A stretch of DNA of 64,000 bases from positions 132,494,695-132,558,694 of the forward strand of contig CM070904.1 of the NCBI GenBank assembly GCA_036417435.1, given 5' to 3'. Both the position numbers and the translations under genes were made by a program. The notes under the pieces were generated by a model, which saw only the letters and a list, made by a program, of their open reading frames with translations, was not told the origin of the DNA and did no database searches. Of this stretch, positions 23,476 to 33,559 are shown piece after piece (positions within the stretch are counted from its first letter, which is position 1; every line of letters begins with the position of its first letter). Source of the stretch: Inia geoffrensis (taxonomy: Eukaryota > Chordata > Mammalia > Artiodactyla > Iniidae).

Positions 23476-26134
23476 TTCATTAGCCTGGAGTCCCGACTCT
23501 CTGATTTCAGAGGGTGACTGAATTCTTGTTGCTATTAAGGAAATATAACACCTTAAAAGTGCACCCAAAAGGTTTAAGTGGGCCCACTTTCTCGGTCTTT
23601 TTAATTTGAAATATTAGCTGTGTTTCACGAGAATCAGGTTTAAAAGACGCTGAGTATTTAGATTAGAAAACGATTTAGTTGCAAACCCCAGTTTTTTCTA
23701 TACACTCAAATATCAGATAAAGGGATTTTAATTGGCCTAAGAAACTGGGAACTTTGCACCCATTTTAGTTTTTGTGCATGAATCCCAATACGTGCATGAA
23801 TCAGGACGCACAGTTTCATCCCCATTTTCCAAATTGGGGCTTGCACTACCGGCAGAGAAGTAAGATGTTATTTTTAAATTCAAACCAATGTAGTTTAACC
23901 CATCAAAGGGTGTATTTTAAACAGGAATATTAAGTGCATTTTAAAATTAAACTTCAAGTCTTATATATTTATTTAAGCCATATAATATTACCCTTTAAAC
24001 GTTGCTTAAAATATTTAGTATGAGTGAGGTACTGAATGGGAAATTTTTCAGTTTGTAACTGTAACCTTTCAGTGCTTTTACTTTTTTCCTGTAAGCACTG
24101 TAACCAACTGTAAAAAACAAGCAAGGAAACAAAACAAAAAATGAGACAGTTGGAGGAGCTTCAACTTTGGCTGGATATCTGACGACATTAAGGAACGGTC
24201 CATTTTTGAAGCAGGATGTGGTAGATTGTGTCCTGTTTAAGAAAACAGTCCTTATCTTCGAGGGATGTCTACTGAAATATAGACAGGTGGGAGATGTGCT
24301 GTTGGGATTTGCTTCCAAGTCGCCCTGTTTGGGGGGAGAGGTGCAGCCTACACGGATGTGGGAATGTTTGTAGTGAATGAATAGGTGGGGGACACATAGC
24401 GTCTCAGTACTCTTCTTCCTGCTGCTCTCTATTTGGCCAAACTTCTGATCCAACCCACGGTGGTGGGAGTGAAGATCGGTAAAAACTGCTCTGGGGAGTG
24501 GCTGTTCTGATTTAACAGAGCTGATACCATGCAGGGCCAGCAACTCCTCTTGGAGAGCAGCCCCCATCGATACCCAGTGCAGCGTAATTTGTGGAGGAGA
24601 AAAGCCAGCGACAGCTTACATGCCTATCATGTCAAGAGGGCTGGGTCGTGCATGTGGCGGACAGTCATGTAACGAAATAGCACGTGGCCCTTGTAATGAA
24701 TGCCCTAGAGGTGTGTGCACAGAGGAGTTGAGTCCCAATAACACACTATGGGATGAAAAAGGCATTTACAGCAAATACTTGCACCATATGCACTAACTTC
24801 TACTTTTATGGAGATAAAATTATGCAGCAAAGATGCAAAAACGTGGACAAGATGTCCACACACCAGTTTCAGGGCAGCGTTTACTCTGGGGAGGGAAGAG
24901 AAGGGAAGGGAAGGGCATACTGGGCTGACCTGCATCCTCCACGTCTATTTGTGACGTTTGCGGCAAAAATGTGACCATGTGCCACATGTGATGTGTGTTG
25001 TTTTCTCTCCTCAATGTGGTTGAGGTATTTAATACTTTCAAAAGGCAAAAAATATCAGTGCTTTATAATACACATTAAAAAATAATTTTCAGATAAAACG
25101 ATCCAAAAGATATGTCACAAAAAACCTACAGTGTGATAAAACTGAAGAAAAGCTGCCCTCAGGAATCTCCTCGCCCTAGAGCTGGAAACACTTTTTCAAG
25201 GTTTCCTTTCATTTGTGTCTGTTTTAAAAAAGAGAATTCCTGTTAGAATAAGATCCTCTTGTTTGGGGTAAATTAATAAATATGTCCTCATAAAAATCAA
25301 CTTAAGCATGAAAAGGCTCAAGTTACATTGGAGCTTCCTGTCTTTTCACATTGCCTGCATCAGTCAGCTATTGCTGCAATGATACTGCATAACAAATATA
25401 CCCCCCCAACTCATTGACTCCAACTCCTAGTTTTTTGCCTGGGGCAGCTCTGCTTGTGTCTGGAGATGGCTGTGCTCCACAGGCCTCACCCTGGGGCTCA
25501 GGCAAGGGGGTCAGAGGCCCCTGGGTATTGCAGGCTGGGTTCCCAGAAAGCAGACCCTGGGTGGAGTCTGGTGAGCACTGTGTTTTTTAAGGTGTGTCCT
25601 TGGGGTCAACAGCTGAGAAAGGAGAGGAAGGGAACAGGACTTGACAGAGGGAGATTCCAGCTGGGGGGCAGGCTGACCCCACCAGGAATAGCTAGAGGGG
25701 TCCCTGAGTTGGGCCAAGGGGGCTGGACCCTTAACCCCCCCCCCCCCCAATTATTAGTCACTGGAAGTGAGGGCCTGGGAAGGGGTGTGACCACCGGGGA
25801 GGTATGGTGGTCACCTGGGGGTGGCAGTGTTGCTGGGGGCCGTGTTTGCTGACTCATGGCCTCAGGGAGAGAGTGCCCGGCTGTGGGGAGGCCAGGCCTC
25901 TGGTCCCTTCCCTTCGGCCTTGTTCACCTACGAGGTCATTTCCAGACCAGGATTTGGGGGAGAAATAGTGCAAGGACTTGAATTATTGGACATTTAAGTG
26001 AAGACACTCCTGTAGGCCATCTGTACGGGTGCAGGGTGACAGGGCTGCCGATGGGCTGGGTCCCAGAAGCCACCCCCCAGGGTCCCCGGCACAGAGCCAG
26101 TGAGGATGAGAGCACACGGCAGAAACCACAGGTG
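23476..26134. other. Intergenic DNA just downstream of HDAC4
   Basis: AT-rich at first, then GC-rich, with a 14-base C run at 25735-25748 and a GGGAA repeat near 24890-24915. A short segment at 25365-25400 (GTCAGCTATTGCTGCAATG) looks like an old repeat end. No gene was seen. Confidence 0.5.
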
Positions 26135-26152
26135 GGAGGGCAATTAATGCTC

Positions 26153-26158
26153 TTTATT
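26153..26158 (-). terminator. Distal HDAC4 polyadenylation signal AATAAA
   Basis: A canonical AATAAA is read on the minus strand. It is followed on the transcript, 15-45 bases downstream, by a T/G-rich stretch around 26110-26132 (CTGTGGTTTCTGCCGTGTG on the minus strand) that suits a downstream element. Cleavage would fall near 26130-26145. The choice among several AATAAA hexamers rests on the expected UTR length. Confidence 0.75.
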
Positions 26159-27378
26159 TACACCACAAGAGTGACAAGTCGTATGATGAGGTACAAACAC
26201 TGGACTCCGGGTGAAGTGGAGTCGGCTGTCAGGGGAGGACACCTCAGTCGGTGAAAATCCACCCACAGAGAAGGAAACAAGAATGAGAAAACCAAGAACA
26301 AAATCTCCAACTCCACTGAGCAAAGGAAAGAACCACCGGGAGGTCCAGACAACCAGAGAAACTGATTAAGTTACAGATGACACGGGTCTCTGCTACCAGC
26401 GCGGCGCCTGCATTAGCGCGAACAGGCGTCAGGTGGGACAGGAAGTCGTCACCACCGCGTTTTCCACGACACCGTGAGGGGCTTTTGGGTGAATAGGGCC
26501 AATATGGTGACATGCTTGTCACTCTTGTAAATTGGAAAATAGCGCCTCCACTGTGGAGCACACACACCAAAACAACAACAACAACAAAAACAAACAGAAA
26601 CTGTCTGCTTTCTTTTTCCTTCAATAGGAGGCTTTTAATCATGTCAAAGACAGAGTGAGCTGAGCTGGGAAAGCTCTGCTTCATTACAAGGAAGAAATGG
26701 TTTCCTCTCGATGCAAAGTATGATTTTAAACCACAGTGCAGCACAGTTCACGACTGCTGAGTTTAAAGTGAAATCTTAGCCATACGTGATCTAAAAGTCA
26801 GGAAAAGTCGGCACAGCTGTGCGGAAACAGCCGCTGGGGCCTCGGGTTCCCCAGCAGAACCGACGGCCACCAGGGCTGGGGGTCGGGGGGTGGCGCTCGC
26901 CTTGCCCTGAGCAAGGAGAGAAGGGAAGAAACCAAACAGAACAAATCCCTCTAAATCAACCCGAGAGAGAGACAGGCAGTTCACTTTGAATTCTGCGTAG
27001 TTTCCCTAAAACACTGTTTCCACATAAATACAATAAACTCTATTATTGGTATGTCACAAGTGCTAGATAAACTTTTTTCTTAATATGACAAATGTTTAAG
27101 TAGTCCTTTTTATTTTTCTTACATTAAAAAGTACAATTTCTTAAGAATAAGTTCAATAAGATGCAAACGTTCCCCCCTCCCTCACTCTCCTTCAAGGTTT
27201 TGTTTCGTTTTACAGAAAAATTCCCATCTTTTGTGTCTGCAAATGTCATGGGAGGGGAACAAAAAGGCATTTCTCTTCTTCCCCAAGCTGCCGCGTTTGG
27301 CGTGCAAAATCCGTATACAATATAAAGACATGCCGCTCGTAACAGCCCATGCAACCTCGGTGTAGGAAACTTAAAAAA

Positions 27379-27420
27379 ATATATTCATATGTATTTATAT
27401 ATATATATTTATATATGTAT
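27379..27420. repeat. TA-rich simple repeat in the HDAC4 3' UTR
   Basis: A mostly alternating TA stretch with a few interruptions, within the AT-rich distal half of the UTR. Confidence 0.85.
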
Positions 27421-27499
27421 CAATACCCATAAAACACGTGGGCCCAAAAGTCTACAAAAAGAAGAATGGAATGAACGCATGGCTGTGACCAGGAGAGAA

Positions 27500-27506
27500 G
27501 GAATGT
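27500..27506 (-). promoter_or_regulatory. miR-1/miR-206 seed match in HDAC4 3' UTR
   Basis: The transcript reads ACATTCC, a 7-mer match to miR-1/206 nucleotides 2-8. HDAC4 repression by miR-1 and miR-206 in muscle is well established. I found this one match by eye; human HDAC4 is reported to carry more than one. Confidence 0.5.
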
Positions 27507-30088
27507 TCTGATCAAAAATTAAAAACAAGGAATTCCATTGCAATGCTGCAAAAATCAGACCAGTACAAAACGGTCCTTCCTCTGGAAACAAACTTTGAAA
27601 AGAAGTAAAGAAAAACCCAAACACTTTGACAAAGTGGCCCTTCAGAACCGGAGGGGCGGCCAGTCCCAGGGGCTCGGGCGCAGCCCAGGGACGGCCGCCT
27701 GCTGGTGGGGCTTGGGCGCCGCGTGGCGCAGCTGGAAGGCCCAAAGGGAGGGTGACACCACGAGTCCCGGGGCATCACGGGGTTTCCCGCAAAGGGATAT
27801 AAAGTGCTCACTTGCTGAGCCCCGGCCAGTGCCCCCAAGGCCTCTGCAAAGGAACAAAAGGGCCAGAGGTCCAGGGACCTCAGAGGGAAGGTGTGAGGGG
27901 CCCTCCCTGAGGCGGTGGGCCTGCGGGCACCCCAGGTGGGCCCTCCGCCATCTGCCCTGGACGGCTGGCCGTCGAGAAGGGCTGTGTCTTTAAAGAAAAG
28001 AAAAGGCTACACGGTGCTGCTTTAAGCACGCCTGTGAAGCTGGAGTGAGCTGACAAATGACAAGGTTCCCCCTACCGGGGCTTCTGCAGAGGAGGTCTCT
28101 GTTGAATGAGATTAGAAGTAAATCCCCCCAAAGATAACTTGGCCACCAGGGTCCGTGTTACCCACCACCTGTAAAGAATGCCAGATGAGGTGTTCCTCTC
28201 CAGGAGCCACGGCTGGCGGGAAGTGGGCAGGCAGCGGCGGGGGTGGGGGTGTCCCCGCAGTAAAAGGGGGCCGAGAAGGCCAGAAAAGCCGGCCGGCTGG
28301 GCCCTGCCACCGCTGTGGCCGCTGGGTGGATCCAGCGCCCACACACTCCAGCTCCCCCTGCCAACTTGGGCCTCAGGGCAAAAGGCCAGGAGGGGAGAGA
28401 ACATCAGACGTGTCCCAAGGCCTTCCTGTCCCGCCCTCAACCACTGTCCCAAGTCTGACCAACAGCAGCCGGTGACCAAGGCAGTCCAAGAATCTGGATT
28501 CTCTTGGTCCAAGTCTGGCTGCGTCAGAGTCTCTTTCAGAGGCTACCCTGTAAACGTTGTCAAACTTGAGATGTGGCTGGGGGCTCCCGGCTGTGGGCAA
28601 GCTGTCCTGCACTCCCTCAAGTCAGAGCCTGACGTACACTTTGGAATATGACACTTGGTGGCTTCAGGTGCTGGAAAATAAGTTACCAGTAAAAAGTGAC
28701 TTTCAGTTACTGTCAAAGAGAAAAAGAACAAAGGCTGGCTGTCCCGGTCAGGACTCTGCTGTCCCTGCGGGCCCAGGCTCCCTGCAGCCACAGGCTCCAA
28801 GATCCAGGCCTCCCAGCCGGGGCCCCCCCCCCAGCCCCACACGTTGCTGACATGCTTACAAGATCTCTGGGAAAGTGAAGTGAAAATTCTATCCTGACCA
28901 TGTGGTCAGAGAAGTTTAAACACGAGCTTTGTGAATGCTGACGGCCCATGGTGTCCAGCAAAAGCTCCCCCAACTCAGCGCTGCGATGATTCCCGCCCCC
29001 CGCCCGGGCCCACAATGCGCAGACGGCAAGAAGGGCCCCGCAGTCTATGTCCAGCCGAGGGACGGGACCAGGGGAGCGGACCTCAGACCCTGCTGCACGT
29101 TTGGTGCTCACTCTGAAAATAAACTCTGTGCTCACTGTACGAAAATAAACAGAATGAAAATAATAAAGAAAGAAAAAACCTTCCAAAGTTATAAAAAATG
29201 TACAAGCAAAAATTCAGAAAGGAAGAAGTTCAGATGTTATTACCATTCAGAAAACCGCTAAATGGTGAGAAAAAATGTAAAATTCACAAAACAATGCTTA
29301 TTCAGGATCTTTTTGTGAAAAATTCATACAAAATCAACAGCACATTTATATTCTTTGCTATAAAAACTCATTAGGTACACATGTGCATGGAGGCTTGGAG
29401 TGGGAAGGGGCTGGGTCAGAAAATAATTAAAATGAAAGTACAATCTTGCAGGGTAGTTGCCCCGTGGCGAATGTGTGATTGAAAGCGCTCCAATCTGGAG
29501 TTCAGAAATACATGAGCTTCAAACTAGATCCCTTTCCATAAGCACCTTGATAGCTAATTCACAAGTCGTTCATTCGCCAGGGACCTTTACAATTTGCATT
29601 TATTATATATATATACTTTTTTCTATAAATGCATTATAAATATTTTATCAAGATTTCATAAGAATCAAGTTTCTTAGCTTGGAATACATTGGAATATATA
29701 TTATACATATATATATTTATTTATACCTAAAATTTAAGCAATACTTCATGCTACTTGCTTTTAATAAAAAGCATTCCGATCGTAACACTGAAAGTGTGCC
29801 TAGGACATGCTTCACAACCAAATGGAGATGCTCAATTGTTATATGATGTACGAGAAAAGAACACTTTGGATTCATTTAAAATTTGTTGGATTTCAAAACC
29901 CCCAACAGTATTTGCCACTTTTTTGGAACTACCTCCATTTTTCAACAGCAATAAAGTGAAACAGGGCGGCAGGACCTCAGCCCTCCGGAGCTGCTGGCCA
30001 TGGCCGGGCTGCTCGCGGAGGGCCCGGCCAGCACGCACCGGCCTCTGGTCCCACCGGCCACAGGGAACTGTCCCACCGACTCCTGCTG

Positions 30089-30094
30089 TTTATT
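30089..30094 (-). terminator. Possible proximal HDAC4 polyadenylation signal
   Basis: A canonical AATAAA hexamer on the minus strand lies about 660 bases after the stop codon. If used, it would leave a short 3' UTR that keeps the miR-140 and miR-29 seed matches at 30364-30418 but loses the miR-1 match at 27500-27506. Usage cannot be judged from sequence alone. Confidence 0.3.
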
Positions 30095-30363
30095 TTTTCT
30101 TAAGGCATTGTTCCTCAGACTTCAGAAAACCCAGCCACAAAAATCCATCAGAGCAATAAAAAGAAAGGCACAAACGCGCATCTTCCACCGGCTTTGAGAA
30201 ACCAAAGCCAGCTCCCGCGGGCTCACGTTTCTGTTTCGTCCAGTTTTTCTCCTTAAACGCTCGCCCACTCTGTGCCCCACCCCACTGTGCACCGCGGTGT
30301 TCGGAGGCCGGCCAGAGCCATGGCGACTTTCTCTTAAAAAGAAATAAGCTACAGGATGAGTTG

Positions 30364-30370
30364 AGTGGTT
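30364..30370 (-). promoter_or_regulatory. miR-140-5p seed match in HDAC4 3' UTR
   Basis: The transcript reads AACCACT, and the pairing extends one base further to miR-140-5p nucleotides 2-9. HDAC4 is a known miR-140 target in cartilage. The site is 41 bases from the miR-29 match, close enough for cooperative repression. Confidence 0.55.
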
Positions 30371-30411
30371 TACACGGAGGCTGTGGAATTGTGGGGAATC
30401 ACCAAACCGTA

Positions 30412-30418
30412 AGCACCA
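30412..30418 (-). promoter_or_regulatory. miR-29 seed match in HDAC4 3' UTR
   Basis: The transcript reads TGGTGCT, a 7-mer match to miR-29 nucleotides 2-8. HDAC4 is a published miR-29 target. The site lies about 340 bases after the stop codon. Confidence 0.55.
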
Positions 30419-30754
30419 GTTTTAATCGTTTGCTTTGTGTCGTGAGATCTTTGATTTTCATTTTCTTTTTCTCGTGTCGGCTAGATCAGCAGCTCTGCCC
30501 CGAGCCACCACAGGCTTCCTTCCTCTGCGGCTTCCCTGGGGAGCCCAGAGCGCCTGTTTCCGCGTGTCCCTGTGTCCGCGCGTCCCGGCGTCTGTCCGGG
30601 TCCTGGCAGGCAGAGGGCCGCCCGCTGCCGCCGGCCCCGCCGCACCTGCGGGGCTCGGAGAAGGCTGTGGCAGGACGCAGGGCGACAGCAACTTTTCTTG
30701 GCGGAGCTTCAAGACGGAGACAAACGAACAAGAGAACCGCAGCCTCGGGTGCAC

Positions 30755-30794
30755 CTACAGGGGCGGCTCCTCTTCCATGGGCTCCTCGTCAGGC
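30755..30794 (-). CDS. HDAC4: HDAC4 last coding exon part, residues 1072-1084 and stop
   Basis: The coding part is 40 nt: the third base of Arg1072, twelve codons reading PDEEPMEEEPPL and a TAG stop at 30755-30757. This acidic tail is the HDAC4 C-terminus and is the clearest paralogue marker in the window. The acceptor is CCACAG. It is preceded on the transcript by a very long C/T tract, which is a purine run at 30809-30856 on the plus strand. The exon continues without interruption into the 3' UTR. Confidence 0.96.
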
Positions 30795-31212
30795 CTGTGG
30801 GGCGGCCCGGGGGAGGGGGGGAGGGGGAGGGGGAGGGGAAGGGGGAGGGGAAGGGGCGGAGGAGAGAAGAGCAGACGGTGGGTGGGCGGAGGCCCCCCGC
30901 CCGCCAGGGCTGCTGCCACCCCGCTGCCCCGCCCCCGACTCCTAGCTACCCCTGCCACGGTAAGTGTTCTGGGTCCAGGTGCCCTTCGAGTGCTTCTGAG
31001 GGTCCTGCGCTCTGGAGAGAGGTGGCCATGCCGCCCGGTCCTGGACTAGGGTGGGGACACCTGCCCGCCCTCCCTCCTTCCCTCCCGGCCCTGCTGAGCT
31101 TGGCAGGGCCTACGGGGGAGAAACCGCGTGCATCTGATGGCGCCCAGGAGCAAAGACCTGCGGGGCCCGCAGACCACGTCAGCGCTCAGGGCGGGGCGGT
31201 GCCCACGCTCAC
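30795..31212 (-). other. HDAC4 last intron, 418 bp
   Basis: The shortest intron in the window. Its 3' end on the transcript is an extreme C/T tract, seen as the purine run at 30809-30870 on the plus strand. No other element was recognised. Confidence 0.88.
30809..30870 (-). repeat. Long purine run; C/T tract before the last HDAC4 exon
   Basis: The plus strand has 48 uninterrupted purines at 30809-30856 made of GGGGGA/GGGGA units, then a further purine stretch after one C. On the transcript this is an extended polypyrimidine tract ending about 14 bases before the CAG acceptor of the last exon. The plus strand can form G-quadruplexes. Confidence 0.9.
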
Positions 31213-31354
31213 CTCTTCTCGGGGGCCTTCACGCCCACAGACAGCGAGGCCATGGCAGTGACGGTCTCGGCCTCCTCGTTCTCGCACTTCTGGGCCTCCA
31301 CCAGAGAGTAGCCAGCGGTGGAGGCGAGCCTCTGCAGGGAGCGCCAGTACTGGC
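31213..31354 (-). CDS. HDAC4: HDAC4 coding exon, residues 1025-1072 (nuclear export signal)
   Basis: This 142-nt exon completes Ser1025 and encodes Gln1026 to Lys1071 plus two bases of Arg1072. The second half, [16 protein letters not shown], is the CRM1-dependent nuclear export signal that moves HDAC4 to the cytoplasm after phosphorylation and 14-3-3 binding. It appears unchanged from human. By contrast the first half ([21 protein letters not shown]) seems to differ from the human sequence at several sites, as far as I can recall it. The acceptor is CTGCAG-like (CCGCAG) and the donor is GTGAGC. The exon is intact. Confidence 0.96.
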
Positions 31355-32363
31355 CTGCGGGAGGGCACGGTTACTCGCTCGCTTACGTGGCCGGCCGGCA
31401 GCCTCCTGCGCCGAGGGGCTCGCGCAGAACCCGTCACTGGCGACTTTAAAGCACCACAAACACTCTCTCCAGAGACAGAAGCCAGGGAATCACCTGGTTA
31501 CAAACTCACAGAGTCTGGGACTCTTCGGAAAGGCTTCTGCGTGGCCCGCAGACCCAAGCCCTCCAGAGGCAGCACATCTGGGATGGGGGCGGGCTCCCAG
31601 GAGGGCCCCTCCCTCGGGGTGCTGTGGCTGGCCGGGGGGCGCTTCCCAACTCCCACCTGGAGCCACCGAGATGACGGGGGCGGGGGAGCAGTGCTGGGAG
31701 GGCCGGGGTGTCCAGACAGCCTCTCCTCCCATCGGGGAGGCTGGAGGGGGAATGACCCCGAGGCCGGGAGCTCGAGGCCGCAGCAGGGAATCCCTGGCTT
31801 CCGCCCACCCACACGGACATGCTGATGACTGGGTCACCCCGACGACCCAGGACAAGCAGCTGTGTGATGAGGGCGGGGCAGGAGTCCCGGCTGTGCGCCG
31901 GCCTCCTGGGCCCCCAGGCCGGCTGGGAAGGGGGCTGCACCCGGTGCTGGGTCTCTGCGGGCTGAGGGTCTCTGAGCTATGGGGTGGGATCCTCTGGTCC
32001 AGGGGTAGAGGCCAGACCCGAGGACACAGGCTCACACGCAAGTCCCAGCCCTGCCAGCTGGGGACCCAGAGCAAGTGACCTCACAGACTCCCTGAGCCTC
32101 AGTTCTTTCACCCCCTAAAGCGGAGCCGATGACGTGACTGTAGCAGGTTGTGGGGAAATGAACGGGGGTAAAATGAAGAGTCTCTGCCAGCTCGTTGCAT
32201 TCTAGCTGAACGCAAGTCCCTGCCACGTTGGCCTGGGAAAGCAGCTGGCAGTGAGAGAGACAGAAGCCCAGGGGTGGGAGATGGGGCCACGGAGTCCACC
32301 CTCCTCCCTTGGGTCTCTCCGCCAGGAGGGTCCCCCAGCTGAGCACCGGACCAGGCCACTTAC
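31355..32363 (-). other. HDAC4 intron within the Ser1025 codon
   Basis: A 1009-bp intron. It carries a MIR relic on the plus strand at about 32010-32215 and otherwise GC-rich unique sequence. Confidence 0.85.
32010..32215 (+). mobile_element. MIR SINE relic in an HDAC4 intron
   Basis: GAGCAAGTGACCTCACAGAC, CTGAGCCTCAGTTCTTTCAC and the following decayed AT-poor tail match MIR order. It is antisense to HDAC4. Confidence 0.6.
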
Positions 32364-32448
32364 TGTGGATTTCAATGACCTTCTCCATCGACCGGACAGC
32401 GTTCGCATTGGGTCTCTGCTGTAAAACCTTCTCTGGGAGAGGATCAAG
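32364..32448 (-). CDS. HDAC4: HDAC4 coding exon, residues 997-1025
   Basis: This 85-nt exon encodes 28 codons from Leu997 plus the first base of Ser1025. The peptide begins [18 protein letters not shown] and ends MEKVIEIH. It lies at the C-terminal edge of the deacetylase domain and forms the last helices packing on the core. The acceptor is TCCCAG and the donor is GTAAGT. The isoleucine in KVIEIH is Met in human as I remember it. Phase is consistent with both neighbouring exons. Confidence 0.96.
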
Positions 32449-33559
32449 CTGGGAGAAAAAGAGAAGAATACATACTAAATTAATATCAATATAATCCCCG
32501 TGTGTGTTAAGATGGGATGTCCAGAGTCAGCGTCTTTCTAACGTGTACTTGCTAACTGAGTTAACAGCTTTAAGAAGCCAAATGCGGTTTTGGCATTTAT
32601 TATAGAAATTTTTTACAAAAATAGATTTATTTTCCTTAAGGTATTTTTCTTAGGAGGCTATCAGGTATATTTGTGGGTTCCTCTGTGAGCAGAACGATGG
32701 ACGGTGTCGGTACAGAAGGGCAGCAGCTTGGCCTCCACTGTTGATAACACAGCATAACGTCAGGGGAGGCGATTATTAGTTTTTGGAAATATCAGTTTCA
32801 TATCCCTATAAATAAGGGTTTTACTAATAGTGCTTGAATATCCCCCGTTCAGGGTTTTCTTCCAATAATGGGGAAAGAGGTAAGCGGAAGGGAGCGCGCA
32901 GCGTCTCAGCGAGGGAACCTATGCTCCGCGTTCCTCCTCAAGTCCCGCAGCAGATGGTGTCAGAAGGCACACACGCGCCCGCCCGTCAGCAGCAACAGAA
33001 CCGCCCAAAACACGGGATGAAATGCTCACAAATACGGTAACAGTGTAAACAACCAGACAAGCCTACAAAACTGGGGGAGACCTGCTGGGTTCTGGGACAA
33101 AGCTGGGAATGCCCGGGGAGGTCAGATAACGGGGGACAAGTCCTGGGCTGTGCACGCCTGGCCGTGATGACCACCACCCCGCCAAGGAAGAGTGGGCAGA
33201 GCAGGCGCGCACGGACCACAGGCCCCACCAGTGCTCGAGGGACGCGTGTATCCCCAAGCCAGGCCGCCAGTTAGCACTGCCAGTTCACTTCTAGGAAGCA
33301 TGGATTCCCAATCACAAAACACACAAGTAAGCGAGCATGAACTTGGGTCAGGAAGAACAGACAAGGTCTCTAATACCTCTCTCCAATAAAAGGAACCAGG
33401 GTCCTTGGAGAAATGGCTTGCTCCAGGGCTGGGGCGGGGAAGATGCAGGGTGAGCCTGGAGCACCCTGAACGCAGCGGGTAGGGAAGGACGCGCTCAAAG
33501 ACAAAACAGCGGGCGTGTCAAAGGGACACACGCGGGGCCGAGGGAAAACGAAGTACGTA

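Larger units (their letters stand above)
26135..30754 (-). other. HDAC4: HDAC4 3' untranslated region
   Basis: The region from the stop codon to about 20 bases past the distal poly(A) signal is about 4.6 kb, close to the length of the human HDAC4 3' UTR as I remember it. It alternates GC-rich blocks (27650-29100) with AT-rich blocks (27000-27600, 29100-29950). It contains seed matches to microRNAs reported to target HDAC4: miR-1/206, miR-29 and miR-140. No transposable element was recognised in it, which fits selective constraint. Other AATAAA hexamers on this strand at 30089-30094, 29716-29721 and 29599-29604 could give shorter transcripts. The exact cleavage point is inferred. Confidence 0.85.

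Noticed and set aside
31128..32078. A 316-residue open frame on the plus strand
   Set aside because: It is antisense to an HDAC4 exon and an intronic MIR, without any family resemblance.
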